Notes: generated by a model not told the origin, from the sequence alone. A DNA stretch of 64,000 nt from Corydoras sp. C115 (GCA_019802505.1 JAFMOC010000007.1:5762501-5826500); one strand, 5' to 3'. Shown: positions 11,361 through 24,114, counted from the stretch's first letter. A program made the numbers and translations.

Positions 11361-12106
11361 ATGTGTGTACAGACAGAGACATACAGACAGATAAATTGGT
11401 AGCAATTCTGCTGTATTTTTGTGACCACTTGCTCCGCCATGTTACACTTTTATTCTGAAACAACTTTATTGTAAAATCCGACCAATGGCTTAATGGCCCA
11501 CCCACATATCCGAAATGAACATGCAAATGAGAGCACATATCCGAAATGAATATGCAAATGAGAGCACATATCCGAAATGAACATACAAATGAGAGCACAT
11601 ATCCGAAACTAATATGCAAATTAAGGCGAATGTCGACCAATAGCTTTGTGGCGCCGCCCACATATCCGAAATGGCGGTATGCAAATGAGGGCGAAAGCCG
11701 TCCAATGGCTTTGTGGCACGCCCACATATCCGAAATAAACATGCAAATGAGAGCACATATCCGAAATGGTAATTGTTGATATCTGAAATAGAACACAACA
11801 TTTTTACTAGTAACAATTCCATTTGAACATGTGAAAATGCAATTGTAGATATCTGAAATTGTTATTCTTACTAGTTACAAGAGAATTTCAGATATCAACA
11901 ATTAAATTAATGATATCTGTAAGCCAATTTTTCACTAGTTAAAATGACATTTGCACATATATATGTATTGTTATATGTAAAAATTGTATTATAGATATCT
12001 TCATGTGACATTTCTTACATGTTGAAATTGTATTTTTGCAAAATTTTGAAAATTAAACCTGTTACTAGTTAGCCTGACATATTAAATGTTAAAACGGCTT
12101 GCCATA
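11361..12106 (+). mobile_element. Palindrome-array DNA element, copy B right part
   Basis: 11361-11765 repeats the 6720-6960 segment with at least five more octamer-type motifs alternating with CATATCCGAAA. 11766-11999 repeats 7010-7250. The right end, 12081-12106, is the inverse of the 5566/6961 start, so this is the true right terminus. The target duplication is not clear. Confidence 0.55.
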
Positions 12107-13375
12107 CAACTATTCTAAACATGAAATGAACATATTGTAATATTTTATATTTTTTTCAAATTTTAAGAACAATCACTTTTTGTAACATGACATTCATGGC
12201 TATAGTGTTTTTGACTCTACTACGAAAAGTCAGCTCGGTTCTGTGCTTTGCTGTGATGATTAGGCTCAAATGAATTTATAATGCTACACCCTCAGATGCA
12301 TCTGTAAGCAATTATTGATCGCAGCACTGAGCAGTTAAAGTATTAGTAATACAATAGATACACATATATATTATACTTGTTCAGATAGGTGCTTCCGAAT
12401 TTAAGGGACCCTCAGACACATATTTTCATTTACAGCACTGCTACTATTTGTGTCATGCACTAGTTGTCTTTTTGTGGTGCACTATTTTTACCTGACCATC
12501 CCCTTTGCATAGTGGCCATATCCATGAGCAGCAAACAACACAAAGTCTTGTCAAACTTAATTAAAGAAAGAGCGGCCAGTGAGTCATAAACAATTAACCC
12601 ACTGCTACCCATTGACAGAAGACAAGAGCCATCCATGACACTTGCTCCCTGCTGGCGTCTGTAAGAAAACTTTTGCCGCTTAGGGGGTGGTCTATCTAAA
12701 CATCTGTGCACGGTGCATATTTTGTGTAGGTTGTGCACGCTGTCTGAGGTAAGTTCTTTTCCAGTAGTAAGAGCAGTGTGCCAGAGGTATGAGTTGGGTT
12801 GTAAGGGTAATGTGTGCATGTGAGGTATTGTCTAATACTATCCGTAATAAGCAGGATGTGAAATGCAGTGACCTTAGATGTGTAAACCATTGTTATGTTA
12901 GAAAAGTGTGCTGTAATCAATGGCATGGAGTAGTTTTCAATATAGAGCATTACATTTATGAACAGCATCAATAAAATTCAGCTCCCTGATACAAGCAGCA
13001 ATGATGCAGCCAGACATTAGGTCACTGCCATCATTATGTTTCATTGTAGACATCTTGCATTTTTCTCTTTATTCCTCACTATACAGTTTGGAAGCCATCT
13101 GTTTCAAAAACATTTATCTTAGTTTTTCTAATTCCAGAGTATAAAGTTCCAGTAGTCTTCTTTTTAACTTCTGTGAAGTGCCTGCCTGTCTCTGTGATGT
13201 TTACGGTTTCAACTTTGGTAGCCTTTGCTATAAAATTCTGTCTTTAAAGTGAAGCATTGCTGAACGTCTTGTAGCCTTCACCTTTATTGTGTAAAGAAAT
13301 TATTCTGTTTCTCAGGACACGTGCCACGTGGCATGAAGGGTTTACTTTTTAAGTGATAAAGTGATCTATTTTGCC
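12107..13375. other. Intronic sequence, no feature seen
   Basis: About 1.3 kb of ordinary AT-rich sequence before the CSMD exon. I found no exon-like frame with splice signals and no recognisable repeat. Confidence 0.5.
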
Positions 13376-13604
13376 TACCATACTAACACACAGAGGAATT
13401 TGTCCTCCACATTTAACCCATCAACACACACTGAAGGGAGTACACGGTCCCAGAGCGGTGGGCAGCCATTGTACCACTAATTGGGTTTATGTGCCTTGCC
13501 CAAGTTCATATCAGCCATGATACTTGGTGGGACCAGGAATCAAACCGGGGACCTTCAGGTTTCAAGGATGGTTCCTTAACCACAAGCCTATGACTTCCCC
13601 TTTA
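13376..13604 (-). mobile_element. tRNA-derived SINE (family 3), minus strand
   Basis: On the minus strand it starts with a tRNA-like head: ATAGGCTTGTGGTTAAGG as box A and GGTTTGATTCC as box B. A body containing the fish-repeat segment AGGAATTTGTCCTCCACATT (plus strand) follows. An (ATT)n tract lies between it and the exon, at about 13770-13812. Confidence 0.6.
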
Positions 13605-13773
13605 AGTAACACTTAATTTGCTGTTTAATACATAATTATACTCCCTTGTGTTCTTAATACCTTGTATTTTGTAGTGTAAACTTTAGTTTTTTGTTAGAAA
13701 ATTAATTTTTTCATGTGTCTGATTTAACTGATCATGTTTGCACTCAAAGGCGCAGATTTGTGGAAGCATTTAC

Positions 13774-13813
<40 letters not shown>

Positions 13814-13974
13814 TAAAAACAGCACTAACCCTGAATGAGAACATCATGTTTCTTTTTGTTATTTTATTTTGTTTAATTTAGCATTTCTAATGCCGCACCC
13901 TTTTTTTTCGCATATCGGAAGCTGTGTTTTTTGATATGTACTACAAAAGTAAGACTTTTGTTTTCTTTTGACAG

Positions 13975-14134
13975 AACTCGACCAAAAGTCCAATACAATG
14001 GCTATGCAGGACATGAGAACACAAATGGGCAAGCATCATTTGAGAATCCCATGTATGACACAAACATGAAGCCGACTGAGGCCAAAGCTGTGAGGTTTGA
14101 TACTACGCTCAATACAGTGTGCACAGTAGTATAG
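13975..14134 (+). CDS. Last coding exon of a CSMD-family gene
   Basis: The exon opens after a polypyrimidine tract and AG at 13973-13974; its first base completes a split codon. It encodes about 52 residues ending in a stop at 14132-14134. Recognised segments are YNGYAGHENTNGQASFENPM and the final LNTVCTVV, which as I recall match the cytoplasmic tail of CSMD proteins, nearer CSMD3 or CSMD2 than CSMD1. CSMDs are very large single-pass membrane proteins with extracellular CUB and sushi repeats, expressed mainly in brain. The tail shows an NPMY endocytosis-type motif and a C-terminal T-V-V that fits a class I PDZ ligand. The transmembrane exon is not found upstream in the window, so the last intron is at least about 14 kb. 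The paralogue is not settled, so no symbol is given. Confidence 0.85.
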
Positions 14135-14718
14135 CCTTCGCTGACAGCTTCAGGATTTGGGAACCACTTACCAGTTCTTCACGACCCAGTGCACTTTGTT
14201 AGGGATGTAAACTTCTGTAAACTCAGAATGGCCATTTTGAGACACTTTCTAAGGCGAGATGCAGAAAGAGTGCTGGAAAATGGAGATTTTTTTTTAAAGC
14301 TGCGACTGTGCTGTTTGTGACCAGAACAAGGCAAGCAAGAAATAGCACCATTAACAGCACATATGGGATAAAGGATGTTTAATCCTCCTTTTTTCATGTC
14401 CTTCTTCCCACCAACCAATCAAGAATACTCATTAGGAATAAATTGAAGTGTCTTAAAAAGCCACAAAGTCACTTAAGAAACAATATTTTCTTCAGTGAAG
14501 ATAAACAGTAACTATATATTCGACTGACTGTGTGCTGCACTGTACAACATAAACATTCATTGATGGGATGTTAAGATACTACACGCAACAGGAACCTGTG
14601 ATCTCCAAGTTGTGGAATTGTGGGTGGAACTGTTAACTGCCGTGTGGGGGAAAAATGAACTTTATCGCACAATTTTTGCACTAGTATGAAAAGAATAAAA
14701 AGAATATTAAAAGTTTAT

Positions 14719-14810
<92 letters not shown>

Positions 14811-16490
14811 ACACACACAGGGTTACTAAATCACATGTATATAGACATGTTATTCCATTTTCATTATGAGCATGATGTCATGCTATGTCTCAATTTTCTG
14901 AATTAGCTCTGCAAATCAAGTCATGTTTATGTTTAAATAAACATTTTATTAAGGTTTATATGTTACACTTTAAGCTTTGGAACATTTGTAAATCCCAACA
15001 TCCCATAACATTTATTCTGGGTTATTTTTCTTTTTTTTTTTTTTTTTAAACAAATTAACAGTGATCTATGAGTTTGTTCTTTTTACATGATTTCATGGGG
15101 ATGAAATAGCTACATTCAAAAGTTTATTTATTTATTTATTTTATTTTTTCTCTTATTCTTTGTTCAGTTCCATGGGTCTAAGCCTCATTCAGTTTGGTCT
15201 TCTGTTGGTTGGTGACAGTAAAAATAAAAATACCTCTTGCTTAGTTATTTTTATTATAATGCTGATGCAAAACCTTACTTTAATGAATGCTGCACTTATG
15301 GTAAATTACTTTAGTTTTTCATGTTTTTGTAGTATCACATTTATGCCAGTTACAATCATTGTCTGTGTCATTTGGAGATTGCTTTTATGAGATCTTAGCT
15401 TTTTTTTAATCCTGTGTATATTGCCCTACTTCTTTAAGATTGTGAATGAAATAAGGGTCAAATGTACTATTAAAACACTGCCTTATAAAATTTTAAAGCA
15501 TGACTGGGTCATTGTGATTCCCAGTGACCTATATCATAATATACTTAGAAGCACAGGGTGTCTTGGGTGCATATTCACTGTGACTCTAATTTCTTGCGTT
15601 GCTAAGGTTTTCTAACTACACATGTAGTCACTGTTACTCTTTACATTTTTTTTCGTATTTCTTACTTTAAAAGGTCCTGAAGTGGGTATACTTGTTTTGT
15701 TATTACAATGTAAAATAGGGTTACACTAACATTACATTTAAGAAGATTTTCAAGCAACATTCAAAATTCATTAATTAGATTTCCTAAAAATTATTTCATG
15801 ATGTCGCTCTGTGTCATTACAATTTTATATCTAACATTTGATAAATATCATAAAAATGTAACCTGATGCAATTTGTGATCATAAGACTATTCTGAACCAA
15901 CTAGTTTATCATCAAATGTCGACATTGATCCCATAGGGAGATTGTTTTTATAGATTTAAAGAATTATATTTTTATTTTCTGTTTTAATCTGTGAATTCTG
16001 AAGAGGCACTAAGTCCCATGTCATTCTGTAGAGAAGAGAGTTTTATCATAATAAAGTATGACTGAAATATTTACAATAAGTTAAAACATTTAGCAGTCAG
16101 ACAGAAAAGTGCAGATCAGCTGTTTTTAAACAGCCAGGTCAATGTATGAATTATCTTGTATTAATTCTGCCCTTTTACCATTTTAAGATTCTACTTACGG
16201 TCTGTTATATAACTTTCTTAATGAGTGCAATAATGTTGACATTTCTTTTTTTCCCCATAACTGTAAAAGCATTCACCTCACATGCTGTAAAACTGCGATC
16301 CATCCAACCAACAGTTACATGATTCACTCATCATTCTCTCCATGTGCTGCTGACTTGAAGGAAGTGCAAAGAAAATGTTTTTGTACAGAAATCTATTTTT
16401 TATGAAACATTTGTAAAATTATTAAATATGCTGTACTTTTTTGATCAATGTAGGTAAATTGTTAAAATAAATGTTTTTACTGTACAAAAT
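14135..16490 (+). other. CSMD 3' UTR (inferred)
   Basis: About 2.35 kb after the stop codon with no other gene. It is mostly non-repetitive and AU-rich, with one long (AT)n at about 14725-14806. An AATAAA occurs at 14694-14699, and another at 16466-16471 lies close to where the unique sequence gives way to simple repeats. The extent is inferred; transcript data would be decisive. Confidence 0.55.
16466..16471 (+). promoter_or_regulatory. Candidate distal poly(A) signal of the CSMD gene
   Basis: AATAAA followed within 30 bases by a T-rich stretch, at the end of the non-repetitive 3' region. The AATAAA at 14694 would give a shorter isoform. Confidence 0.4.
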
Positions 16491-16554
16491 GTAAATTAAT
16501 GCTCTCTCTCTCTCTCTTCCTCTCTTGCTTTCTCTTTCATTCATTCTTTTTCAG

Positions 16555-16649
<95 letters not shown>

Positions 16650-17194
16650 TGCATAAATATAGATTTATATAATATGTATCTCTCCAAGAAGTGCTTAGTA
16701 CAATTTAGTGGTCGACTAAAACATTAACCAAGTTAAGCTTTCACTGTACTTATACAAACTGAACTAATCCACTACAATAATCCAAATAACACTAACATCC
16801 ATTTACAATTAGCCATTAAGCAAATATCATTTTTCAAAGCGATTTACAAATAAGAGAACACCCAAAATGCCTTTCTTCACTATGACTAGATTAGATTTAC
16901 ATTTATTGTTATTGTACATATAGTACAGTTACAAGGTAATTAAATGCAGTTTGGCTCCTTTAGCTCATCAAACACTGTTGGAACTAGACTAGACTATCTA
17001 GAGTAATGGGGCAAAGTTCAGTTAGTGCAGTTATGTAATGGATCCTGTGAACAATAGGATGTTATAAAATCTTGAGGAATATTTTGTATAGGGCATTTCT
17101 TCATTGGTTTCTTGCACCATGATAAGGGTTGAAATTAATGTAATTAATAAATTATGAATAATAATAAGAGTAGAAAGTGAAATCAGTTACAAGG
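16491..17194. other. Spacer with microsatellites, no gene seen
   Basis: A (TC)n run at about 16501-16518 and an (AT)n run at about 16556-16650. Near 16800-16850 there is a diverged trace of the SINE family 2 tail. The rest is unassigned. Confidence 0.6.
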
Positions 17195-17774
17195 CGTCAC
17201 ACTCACCTACCTCGGATTAAAGCGGCTGCGCATATGAAACGCAGAGCCGCCACGCTTTAACACGCTGAAGGGAGCCAGGCACGCAGGTAGCAGAATATCA
17301 GGGTTTATTAAAGGTGTAGTGACACCAAACAGCAAACTACGGTCGTGCAATGGAGGGATGCGACCAAGAAAAAAATAATAAAAGTCCTGGGGGGGACGCC
17401 CCCTGGCTGTGAGGTTAGGTGGGCGCCCTCGGTGGATCAGGCGTGGGCCACGCCCTCTACCTGCATGGTTCGGTGAGCGCCCTCTGGCTGTGTGGTCCGA
17501 TCGGCGCCCTCTGTGGACGAGGCATTGGAAACGCCCTCTGGCTGCGAGGTCAGGTGGGCGCACTTGGCGGATCAGGAGTGGACCACACCCTCTGACTGCG
17601 TGGTCCGGTGGACGCCCTCGGCGGACGCAGAGTGGGCAACGCCCTCTAGCTGCATGGTCCGGTGAGCACTCTCTGGCTGCGGGGTCCAGTGGGCACCCTC
17701 GGCCGTTGCAGCCTGGACGCCCTCTGGCTGCGGGGCGACGTGGACACCCTCTGGCTGCGGGGCGACGTGGGCGT

Positions 17775-18135
17775 CCCTGGTGCTCGGGCTGGGCGGCATG
17801 CAGACTCTGGTGCTCGGGCTGGGCGGCGTGCGGCTTCTGTTGCTCGGGCTGGGCGGCATGCGGCCCCTGTTGCTCAAGCTAGGTGGCGTGCGGCCCCTGG
17901 TGCTCAGGCTGGGCGGCGTGCGGCCCCTGGTGCTTGGGCCGGGCGGCGTGCGGCCCCTGGACAACGGGCTGGACCTCGGCGGGCACGCACGCTGGCTGGA
18001 CCTCGACGGGCACACACGCTGGCTGGACCTCGGCGGGCACGCACGCTGGGTGGACCTCGGCGGGCACGCACGCTGAGTGGACCTCGGCGGGCACGCACGC
18101 CGGGTGGACCTCGGCGGGCACGCACGCTAGGTGGA
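17775..18135. repeat. Two minisatellites in E1 (30 bp and 27 bp units)
   Basis: About six 30-bp units (GCTGGGCGGCGTGCGGCCCC plus ten more bases) at 17780-17965, then about six 27-bp units containing CCTCGGCGGGCACGCACGCT at 17970-18135. Both lengths are multiples of three. Confidence 0.9.
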
Positions 18136-18665
18136 CCTCGGGATCACCATCCTGCACACAATAGAGGTACACCCCCACCGCTATGCCAAACGACAAAGCC
18201 ACAGACTCATATGACACGGGGAAGACAGACGGGACAGACGAGACAGAGGGATTCACCACACTCACGCTACATGCATCTACACTTACACACTCGAGCTGTG
18301 GCTCCGGTACCGCCCCCTCGCAACGCGACCCAGACACGGCGCGGTTCGGCACGGACGCATCACGTGACTGCCCCGCTGCGTACGTACCAAGCTCAACAGC
18401 TGCGCCGTGCGCACGCTGCGTCTTGGCTCCGCGTCGGCGGCACGCTCTGCGTCCGGATCTCACAACGGTACCAACCGGACTGGACCATCAGTCCAGAACT
18501 CCTCAGGGTTGAGGAGGGTGCATATGGGCAGAATATGCCCATACAGGTATGACTCACCCACCTCATCATCGGAAATCTCAACCAAGTCGAGACCCTGCTT
18601 TGCGCGGAGCGCCTCATACCCATACCTCCACAACCACTCATCATCGGAGTCGCAACACTACACTG
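17879..18665 (-). pseudogene. E1 internal ORF, conserved block plus tandem repeats
   Basis: Read on the minus strand from about 18665, the sequence encodes DSDDEWLWRYGYEAL and GESYLYGHILP followed by EEFWTDGPVR, clearly homologous to the start of the E3 protein at 46.1 kb. The start codon region is lost (an in-frame stop precedes it) and a frame change separates it from the next part. That part runs to 17879 and shares CEGAVPEPQLEC and a hydrophobic stretch ending VYLYCVQDGDPE with E3. The tail is built of 9-residue (PACVPAEV-type) and 10-residue (GPHAAQPEHQ-type) units. No known domain is recognised. Confidence 0.55.
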
Positions 18666-18990
18666 TGTTCGAGCTGTCCTTACGGCTCCGGGACGGCGGG
18701 CTACGCATAGCGGCGCACTCGCGGACACGACAGAGTACGAGGGTATACGGCCCCCGCAAAGAAAAAATAAAATAAAATCTACCTGGGCTCTGGACTCCCC
18801 AAATTGGCACGTCGTTCTGTCACACTCGCCTACCTCGGATTAAAGCGGCTGCGCATATGAAGTGCAGAGCCGCCGCGCTTTAATGCGCTGAAGGGAACCA
18901 GGCACGCAGGTAGCAGAATATCAGGGTTTACTAAAGGTGTAGTGACACCAAACAGCATAGAGGTACAACCCGACGAGTGAACATAAAATA

Positions 18991-19000
18991 AATGACATGC
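18991..19000 (-). promoter_or_regulatory. Inferred RNA 5' end in the E1 LTR
   Basis: On the minus strand a TGTATTTATTT TATA-like box lies about 31 nt upstream. The ten bases here pair with the primer site at 18807-18816 at eight positions. Both mismatches are CpG-decay type, and sibling LTR copies (40858-40867 and 42419-42428) match at all ten. Confidence 0.5.
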
Positions 19001-19275
19001 ACAGAGGTAGGGGAACACAGGAAATAAATACAAAAAGACACAAAACAAACCAATGACAAGAGCGAGTTAATTAACTAAACTAATGACCAATGAAAGTTAA
19101 TTAACTCAAAAGAACAGAAGAACAGCAAACCAGGTGACAGGTGCCCTAGGCACCTGTTACACAAGGCTTATGCTGGTAGTTTAGATAAAACTTATGGTTA
19201 ATGTTAGGGTAGTAGTGTTTAAGATTAAGAATGTTGTGAGCGTATGCTAATGAATAGAAATCTAAATAAAGTCCC

Positions 19276-19279
19276 CATA

Positions 19280-19326
<47 letters not shown>
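19276..19326. repeat. (AAT)n microsatellite
   Basis: Pure trinucleotide run, split by a SINE insertion and resuming at 19652. Confidence 0.95.
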
Positions 19327-19327
<1 letters not shown>

Positions 19328-19651
19328 TCATTCATTCATTATCTTCTGCTTTATCCTATATTAGGGTCGTGGTGGGGTTCCCCATGCCCATCCAGGGGAG
19401 AACGTTTCGGGCGCTGGGCAGATCTATCACTGGGCACACACTCACTCACACATACACACTCTATATGGGGCAATTTGGAGAACTCAATTGACTTGATCCA
19501 TGTTTTCGGACTGTGGGAGGAAACCGGAGAACCCGGAGGAAACCCACACAGACACGGGGAGAACATGGAAACTCCACCTAGATGGGGATTCAAACCGGGA
19601 ATCCCTAGTACTGAGAGGCGAACATGCTAACCACTAAGCCACCATGCCGCC
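19327..19651 (-). mobile_element. HE1-like SINE, minus strand, inside an (AAT)n run
   Basis: Same family as the copy at 9262. The (CATT)n tail is at the left and the tRNA-like head (reverse complement of GGTGGCTTAGTGGTTAGCA) at the right end. AAT units flank both sides, so the target duplication is AAT repeats. Confidence 0.82.
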
Positions 19652-19661
19652 ATAATAATAA

Positions 19662-21231
19662 TAATATGTTCAATTTATATAATGCCTTTCAAAAACCCAA
19701 GGACGTGTGTGTAACGAGTAATGCATAACACAGGTGTGTGTGTGTGTGTGTGTGCTAATAAGAGTTTGTAACAAATGGGTCAAAAATTACCCCTAGAGCT
19801 TTTATGGAAATATAAACAACAGATTTTTCAAACTTGGAGATACTTTCATTTTTATATATTTTTCATTTTTACTTAAAATGATCATTACGGGAGTTTATGC
19901 AATTAGTTGTGGTGTTGAGTACTTTATGACCCTTAAAAATAGATTTAGAATTAGATTATAAGTTTTTTTAATCATGATTTTAACTATGCATGATAATGAA
20001 AACATAATATGTAACGAAATAATGAAACCATTGGTGACTCATAAACTAAAACCCATTCAACCTGAAGTTTTTTGGAGCAAAAAAAAATTACTTCATTTTT
20101 ACTTCTGTGTAATAACGAAACTGGAGAAATAAAGACATTTTAATGAACTCCAAATCAATCAATTTGTTTCTTTCCATTGCAATGAACATCAGAATTAAAT
20201 GAGCATAAAGCATGGACGATTAAGAAAAAAGGCCTTATGGTCTTATTTCTAATGTAGAAATTATGCAACAGATAATATTATTTTTAGTACCTTAAAATAA
20301 ATATTTTCAAAGTGCAAGTGAACATAAACTAAACATGAATTGATATATATGAACATGGAGATGTTGTTCATTTTCAACTAGAGTTTAGATTTTTCCTGCA
20401 CTAGCCTATTTGAAACAATATGCAATATGCCAAAAAGTATTAATGAAATTTGAACCTGAAATCCCAGGTTATTATACTGCAGAATTATATTTAATCTATT
20501 AAATGTTTATAGATATTGTTAACTTTGCAAAGCATCACTAAATAGACCTAATGTCCACTTGGATGGACATTAAATTGCACAAAAATACTGTTCTTTGCTA
20601 TTATAAAAAAAATGAATCAACAATTTAGTAATAGTGCAATTTCTTTTTATCAATTTAAGAGGTTAGAATTATATATGATGCAAATTGACCATAAATCTAT
20701 ATTTAGGGTCCTTTATCCTTGTCCTACCCAGCTTTAGAGTCATTCTTGTCTGGTCTAGTCCCTAAATTTCTCTCAGGTCAGCTAACAGGTAATTACTTTA
20801 TTGTAGGTCTGATTTGCATAACTTGCGTTGGCGTGTTAACATAATGGTGGAATCCTACCGAATGAATGAATTTATCCAGAGCATTAGTATTAGCAGCAGC
20901 ATGGTTCTAAAGTAAATCACCAGCGTGGTTTTAAAGTGTAGGAGCACTTTGCACAGAAACACAACAATGCGGTATTTACAAAGTGGAGATGACTTTTCAC
21001 AACAGTACAATTGCTACACACAAGCATTCAAAGCACAAACATCCTGGAGCTCTTTATCCACAAGGCAGCAAAAGACTGATGTAGGTTCAGTTTACTTCTT
21101 TATTTCTTATCTTAGCTTTTTTTAAGACTATTAATTATTTAATGTGTTTCCGTTATTAGAAGTGCATTATTAACCATTTCTTTGTGGCCCTGTGTCCATA
21201 CGCAGCTTTTCTTAATACTGCTTATGCACCA
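19662..21231. other. AT-rich spacer, nothing assigned
   Basis: A short (GT)n at about 19735-19753. Otherwise no open frame of note and no recognised repeat. Confidence 0.5.
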
Positions 21232-21244
21232 TGTGTTTTCATAT

Positions 21245-21588
21245 CCATCCATCCATTATCTTCCGTTTTATCCTATGTTAGGATCGCAGGGGCTTCCCTA
21301 TGCCCATCCAGGGGAGAATGTTTCGGGCGCTGGGCAGATACACCCAGGACAGGGCGCCAATCTATTGCTGGGCACACACTCACTCATACAGACACGCACA
21401 TATACACACTCAATTGAGCTCAATTGACTTTATCCATGTTTTTGGACTGTGGGAGGAAACCGGAGAACCCGGAGGAAACCCACACAGACACGGGGAGAAC
21501 ATGGAAACTCCACCCAGATGGGAATTCAAACCGGGAATCCCTAGCACTGAGAGGCAAACGTTCTAACCACAAAGCCACCGTGCCGCCC
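21245..21588 (-). mobile_element. HE1-like SINE, minus strand, perfect 13-bp target duplication
   Basis: Head at the right end, (CATC)n/(CATT)n tail at the left. The flanks TGTGTTTTCATAT at 21232-21244 and 21589-21601 are identical. Confidence 0.87.
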
Positions 21589-21601
21589 TGTGTTTTCATA
21601 T

Positions 21602-22369
21602 TGCATTCAGATAAATTTGAATGTCCGCGCATATATATAGTCAACAAAAAATATATAGTCAACTGTTATGTTCCAATAAACAGTCAGAAGGCGGCGGTTT
21701 TGTTACAAAATAATTTAATGCGTTTTACTGAATAGACCACCAAGTGTACATGAAAAATCATCAATTGCGGGCAACCACGACTGATGAGAAAGCTTTGAAT
21801 TCTCAAAGATCCCGCTTCGGTATATAACCCTTAGGTGGGCTGTCCTTACTCTGTGTATGTGTGTAGCAGTCCCTTTATCTTGTGACAACTTCCACCAGAA
21901 CATCTCCACTTTCTTCCCATCTGCTCCTGCCCCATTTGTTGTTTATAACATGTTCTTGTTGACTATCCCATTATTCAAATCCCCCCCCCCACCCTGCGAC
22001 TGGACATTCCTACTCTTTGCCATGCTCATTCATTAAATAGTCATTTTATCAGTTCCCTGAACTATTCAACTCATCATGAGTTTTACTTCAAATTATGACT
22101 TTTTACTTAATTACTATAAAGTGTTAAAAACCGAACACAACATATAAAGTCCATAAAATATTGAATTTTATTGTCCACAATGTTTGTAGCCCATAGATGG
22201 TAGGTAACTAAGTAAATGTTCTTGGTTTATGTACTTAAGTAATTTGGTTTAGGTGTCTGTACTTACCTGTACTTTTTTCTTACTACATTATTAAAACAGG
22301 TTTGTTACATTGTTTTGACTATATTTATTTATAGATCAATTGCATCGCTTTATCCCGTTCATGCAGTTA
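21602..22369. other. Spacer, no gene seen
   Basis: AT-rich with a short poly-C run near 21980. Nothing assigned. Confidence 0.5.
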
Positions 22370-23128
22370 ATAAAGTTCAAATCTGAATCCTATTGGAAGT
22401 TAAGCAGGGAAGGCGGGAGGATGCGGAGCAAAGTCGTGATTGGATGGGTGACAGGCAATGACCAATCATTATTTAACCAGATGGCTCAACAAGCAGCGTG
22501 AAGAGTGAAGCGCTCTTGGCAGTTAAGAATTTAGCGTCAAATGGGGGAAAAGCAGCTTAAAGTGAGCAGTAATGTATTTCAGGTCCATTTCATATTTCAT
22601 ACATTTTATTTTATGCAATACTTCAGCCGGTGTTCTGACGGGCTATTTTATACTTACAGTTGCTTAAATAAAACAGTAGTTCTAAGTTTTAAACTTAACT
22701 CTTGTTGTGCCTCTACTTCTAATCTCTATTTCACCTGCTAGTTAATGTTAAAATGTAAGTCTCACGGAAGGTATGCTTTTTATATTAATTAGCTGATTTT
22801 TGATTGAATTTGAATGGTGTTCCCTACTGTAAAGCATTATACCGAGAGGCTGAGGAAGTCATGTCCTAACATGTAGAAGATTGTTCAGTATTAATAACCA
22901 CTTCATTGACAACCACATTATTCAACCACTGCTTTTGTTAGTTGTTTTGCACATCGGAACATTTAATTAAAATGTCAGGTCCTATTAATATAGAGATATG
23001 TCTGATAAATACATGGATTTGGATAGGATTCCTTAATTCCAAAAATTTAAAAAGCATACTATAACTTTTACTTAAGTAATTATTTTACAATATACTAATA
23101 CTTTTACTTAAGTATGGGACTTCAGTAC
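22370..23128 (+). repeat. Dispersed repeat hosting the chromovirus insertion
   Basis: Shares diverged segments with 59575-59866: TTCAAATC-GAATCC, GGCGGGAGG, TTGGATGGGTGA, and the CTTTTACTTAAGTA segment that ends at the insertion site. After the insertion the match resumes at 35603 (AGTACTTCTGCTACCT against AGTACTTCTGCCACCT at 59850). It is probably a non-autonomous DNA transposon of hAT type; the family is uncertain. Confidence 0.55.
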
Positions 23129-23271
23129 TGTTAGAAATCCGTCCGCTGTCTCTCTCACTCCGTCTGCTCCCTGCACGCGCTCTTCTAGCCCCGCCTACTA
23201 ACCTCCAGCGCGCGCTTCCTCTCACACCGGGTGTTAATTCATTTGATTGGTGCTTTCATTTTCTGAGGGTT

Positions 23272-23310
23272 TATAAGGCTTTCGTTTCTCACCGCGCTTC
23301 GCGAAGTATT
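23272..23310 (+). promoter_or_regulatory. LTR 1 promoter: TATA box and inferred RNA start
   Basis: TATAA at 23272-23276. About 29 nt downstream GCGAAGTATT (23301-23310) is the exact reverse complement of the primer site 24170-24179. If the RNA starts at 23301, its first ten bases can act as primer, as in Tf1. Confidence 0.7.
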
Positions 23311-24108
23311 GTTAGTTCTTTTGACGACATACCAAGCGTTCCTTAGGCAATTATTGTTCTACTCTCCTCTAGTTTACTTAGTTATTCTCTCTGTCTGTTT
23401 ATTGTCCTCGTCGGGTGAGTCTTGAACGTGAGTGTGGTTTGTTTGTTTGTTTAATCTCCTAGCTCCCCCGTGTGTCCTGGGTTTACCTCCTCTCCCTTCT
23501 CCCTTCTGTGTATAGGTGTCTTTGGGTGCATGTGTTTGGAAGGAACTGTCCGTTGTGATTTTTTGTCGCTCCGAGAGTTTCTGTCTGTGCATAGAATTAG
23601 TGATTCCTTTTCTCCTCCTCTGTGTTTCCCTGCGTTCGTTCAGGAGCGTTTTGTTTTTGGTATAATTCCTGTGCACACTAACTTTTCTATCTTTGGTACT
23701 AACACCCCCCCTATCGGTGGACTAACCTTCTATCTGTCTCCCTGTACTAACTCTCTCTCTCTCTATTTACACTACCCCTCTGTTAACACCGTCTTCTCTA
23801 TCTCTGTGTTTTCTTGCTATCCCTGGTCTTTAGTTAGCGTTTGTTTTTCTTTTGTGTCTCCTTTAGACACCTCTCACCAGTTTGTTTTTCTCTCTGTTCG
23901 CACGCATAGCCAGTGTAGGGTTCTCTTACTACAGTGTATTTTACTCTATCTGAATCTCTGTTTTGTTTGTTTGTTAGTCTGCTCGGTGTTGTCCTCTGCT
24001 CTCTCTGCCCCATCCAGGTCTCCATCTCACCCCTGGAGCCCAGTCTCGGCATTCCATTGCTCCTCCTGCACATTGCCTCCATCACACCCACTCGATCACT
24101 TTACCTTC

Positions 24109-24114
24109 AATAAA
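24109..24114 (+). promoter_or_regulatory. LTR poly(A) signal
   Basis: AATAAA about 55 bp before the LTR end, consistent with the R/U5 border just downstream. It is repeated in LTR2 and LTR3. Confidence 0.65.

Larger units (their letters stand above)
17195..19161 (-). mobile_element. Non-autonomous LTR element E1 (minus strand)
   Basis: The right (5') LTR spans 18818-19161, from TGTCACAC to GTTACA in plus-strand reading. The left (3') LTR is cut short (17195-17334), so its start and the polypurine tract are lost. A perfect 5-bp target duplication CAAGG flanks the whole (17190-17194 and 19162-19166), as expected from integrase. The internal about 1.5 kb has no gag or pol. It holds a GC-rich ORF with tandem repeats and, at 18807-18816, a primer site one base inside the 5' LTR. 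Several CpG sites have decayed, so the insertion is not very young. Confidence 0.8.

Noticed and set aside
12460..12974. Overlapping frames of 60-119 codons upstream of the CSMD exon, checked as possible penultimate exon
   Set aside because: No transmembrane segment or CSMD-like sequence, and no fitting acceptor/donor pair.
17662..18552. Long plus-strand frames across E1
   Set aside because: Same reason; E1 is a minus-strand element by its LTR, primer site and homology to E3.
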